From: an uncultured Oscillospiraceae bacterium
GTDB taxonomy: Bacteria > Bacillota > Clostridia > Oscillospirales > Oscillospiraceae
NCBI GenBank assembly: GCA_934589835.1
Contig: CAKTOK010000055.1
Coordinates: 1 to 7,674 of the forward strand
Reading direction: 5' to 3'
DNA: 7,674 bases
The position numbers were made by a program, and so were the translations under genes. This document shows positions 7,072 through 7,674 of the stretch, piece after piece. The stretch's first letter is position 1. Every line of letters starts with the position of its first letter. The notes under the pieces were generated by a model. The model had not been told where the DNA came from. It did not search any database and worked only from the letters and a program-made list of their open reading frames with translations.

Positions 7072-7267
7072 GCGATGGTTCCTCCTTCCTGAATTCAGCC
7101 TTACGGCGCTCCGCCGCGCCCGTCTCTCCCACCGTGCCGCCCAGCGGCGGCCTCGCTCCGCAGGTGGGGCAGAAGCGGGCGTCGGCTTCCTTACAAAACG
7201 GCCGCAGGGCATGATCGCATGGAGTGGCTGGAGCGGCGGCCGCCTTCGTCTGATTTGTGTATAGCAT
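6704..7267 (-). CDS. Short zinc-ribbon-like ORF overlapping the dockerin gene start out of frame (uncertain)
   Basis: An ATG at 7267-7265 follows GGGAG (7277-7273) at 5 bases. The first ~45 codons contain Cys17, Cys25, Cys33 and Cys36, with ADARFCPTCGARPP closely resembling the second half of small bacterial zinc-ribbon domains; the first half (C-x7-C) is atypical. From about codon 66 the frame overlaps the signal-peptide and EPPAET regions of the giant gene in another phase. There it is low-complexity Ala/Gly/Arg/His sequence up to a stop at 6704, surely a shadow of the real repeat. Only the N-terminal 60 or so residues look meaningful. It may be a decayed zinc-ribbon gene, a translated leader ORF coupled to the giant gene, or coincidence. 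The long overlap argues against a full-length functional protein. Confidence 0.35.
   Translation of the reverse strand: MLYTNQTKAAAAPATPCDHALRPFCKEADARFCPTCGARPPLGGTVGETGAAERRKAEFRKEEPSRETVSIQTADRLAAGIGHGDDHAAHHGAGHRGGQRHRAACGGGNDGRSGSLGAGSLGAACGERASGSAGVSHGGRIAHGERTSGSAGAARGNRASRGNRASHGDRAACGNRAACGNRAACGD
6710..6817 (-). repeat. Six tandem 18-bp repeats encoding EPPAET units
   Basis: On the + strand the unit TCCGCAGGCGGCTCGGTT starts at 6710, 6728, 6746, 6764, 6782 and 6800, with a few third-position changes and the last copy diverged. Read in the minus-strand gene each unit encodes variants of the hexapeptide EPPAET. Looser Pro/Glu/Ser-rich versions continue to about 6966. The near-identity of the first three copies suggests recent duplication by slippage. 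The segment is probably a flexible, acidic spacer between the signal peptide and the first folded domain. Confidence 0.9.
7081..7087 (-). promoter_or_regulatory. Ribosome binding site fixing the GTG start of the dockerin protein
   Basis: The minus strand reads AAGGAGG, an almost full anti-16S match, 9 bases before the GTG at 7071-7069. This GTG opens directly onto the signal peptide. The ATG codons inside the hydrophobic core (residues 18, 20 and 22) would remove the positively charged N-terminal part. The site settles the start against the longer frame reaching 7212. Confidence 0.85.
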
Positions 7268-7285
7268 AGACACTCCCTTTTGGAA

Positions 7286-7314
7286 ACCCTAATTTCCCCG
7301 AATTAAGATGGCAA
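7286..7314 (-). promoter_or_regulatory. Candidate promoter of the zinc-ribbon ORF and dockerin gene
   Basis: Read on the minus strand, TTGCCA (7314-7309) and TAGGGT (7291-7286) are separated by 17 bases, the same spacing as the pyrG promoter. A T/A-rich tract (about 7315-7340), reminiscent of an UP element, lies just upstream. The -10 match is weak (T, A and final T only). A small dyad, GGAAA (7282-7286) with TTTCC (7293-7297), overlaps the -10 box and could be an operator. The start would fall near 7279, leaving a very short leader for the zinc-ribbon ORF and about 200 bases for the dockerin gene. Confidence 0.4.
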
Positions 7315-7424
7315 AAGAAAAAAATAATTCAAAAAAGCGGTAAAAGTACGGCCGACGCGGCTGCTGCCATGATCGCCGGATGCATCCCCTGCCGAGGAAG
7401 GGAAAGCTCGCGTGAGCAAAAAGC

Positions 7425-7457
7425 AAAAACAGAGCCGCGGCGGGCGGCTCTGTTTTT
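7425..7457 (-). terminator. Rho-independent terminator of the ABC transporter gene
   Basis: A 14-bp stem pairs 7425-7438 with 7444-7457 around GGCGG, with A5 on the left and T5 on the right. Read on the minus strand it begins 10 bases after the ATPase stop codon and ends in TTTTTGCTTTTT, a strong terminator. It separates the transporter from the dockerin gene, supporting independent transcription of the latter. The + strand also ends in a T run, but no + strand gene lies upstream to use it. Confidence 0.92.
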
Positions 7458-7467
7458 CGTATGGGAC

Positions 7468-7674
7468 TCAGAGGACCTTATTGAGAAAGCTCACGAGGCG
7501 CGGGCTTTCGGGGTGCGCGAACAGCTGGTGGGAGGGCTTATCCTCCTCGATGTGACCGCCGTCGAGGAAGATGGTGCGGCTGCTGACCTCGCGCGCAAAG
7601 CGCATCTCGTGCGTCACGACGATCATCGTCATGCCGCTCTCGGCGAGGTCCTTCATCACGTCGAGCACCTCGCC
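7468..7674 (-). CDS. Polar amino-acid ABC transporter ATP-binding protein, C-terminal part
   Basis: The last 68 codons of an ATPase subunit of a polar amino-acid (GlnQ/HisP-type) importer, which works on the cytoplasmic face of the membrane to power uptake with a permease and a binding protein. Visible are GEVLDVMKDLAESGMTM, the H-loop histidine in VVTHEM (residue 22 of the visible part), REVSSRTIFLDGGHIEED and the usual family tail SFLNKVL. The frame is open to the window edge, so the Walker A, signature, Walker B and D-loop are outside. The in-frame GTG at 7668 is internal to the family alignment and not the start. A strong terminator follows 10 bases after the TGA, so it is the last gene of its operon. 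Substrate cannot be told from this part. Confidence 0.93.
   Translation of the reverse strand, partial: GEVLDVMKDLAESGMTMIVVTHEMRFAREVSSRTIFLDGGHIEEDKPSHQLFAHPESPRLVSFLNKVL

Noticed and set aside
4090..7092. 1000-codon plus-strand open frame antisense to the dockerin gene
   Set aside because: Low-complexity His/Arg/Val-rich translation with an RRRLGFRRR-type end mirroring the EPPAET repeats. The minus strand has signal peptide, ribosome binding site and dockerin, so this is a shadow.
7072..7212. 47-codon N-terminal extension of the dockerin protein to an ATG at 7212
   Set aside because: Arg/Ala/Pro-rich, in front of a proper signal peptide, and without the AAGGAGG that precedes the GTG at 7071. 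It is a shadow of the zinc-ribbon frame.
6686..7264. Plus-strand frame with SAGGSV repeats
   Set aside because: The Gly/Ser repeats arise from reading the 18-bp EPPAET repeats on the wrong strand. There is no start signal or domain.

Overview
The window looks like a stretch of chromosome from a GC-rich, Gram-positive anaerobe of the class Clostridia, most plausibly an Oscillospiraceae/Ruminococcaceae gut bacterium. This is inferred from the clostridial-type CTP synthase, a very large exported protein ending in a type I dockerin preceded by a module common in that family, strong purine-rich ribosome binding sites, and consistently G/C-rich third codon positions. No species can be named from sequence alone.

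Layout. The left edge holds the 3' part of a tRNA-Gly(GCC) gene with encoded CCA, running straight into an intrinsic terminator (61-94). About 415 bases without a gene follow. They contain a tight run of stem-loops (113-195), a perfect 14-bp GC hairpin (277-308) and a 10-bp dyad (389-422), then a near-consensus sigma-A promoter (450-478) for pyrG. pyrG (511-2106, + strand) encodes a complete 531-aa CTP synthase and ends on a 14-bp hairpin. Converging on it is one huge minus-strand gene (7071 down to 2281, 1596 aa). It encodes a secreted modular protein: signal peptide, Pro/Glu-rich repeat linker, beta-rich domain of unknown function, several Ig/FN3-like, chitobiase-C-terminal-like and InlB-repeat-like modules, a carboxypeptidase-regulatory-like module and a C-terminal dockerin. 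The 143 bases between the two converging genes hold what looks like the orphan end of another coding sequence. Upstream of the giant gene a short zinc-ribbon-like reading frame overlaps its start out of frame. The right edge carries the last 68 codons of a minus-strand polar amino-acid ABC transporter ATPase, with its own strong terminator.

How the parts relate. The tRNA, pyrG and the ABC transporter are ordinary housekeeping or transport genes, each separated by a terminator, so there is no evidence of one operon. The accessory element is the giant dockerin protein. By analogy with cohesin-dockerin systems it should be secreted and plugged into a cohesin-bearing scaffold or cell-surface protein. 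No cohesin, scaffoldin, sortase or recognisable catalytic glycoside hydrolase domain is visible here, so its partner and function must lie outside the window. No CRISPR array, insertion sequence, prophage gene or integrase was seen.
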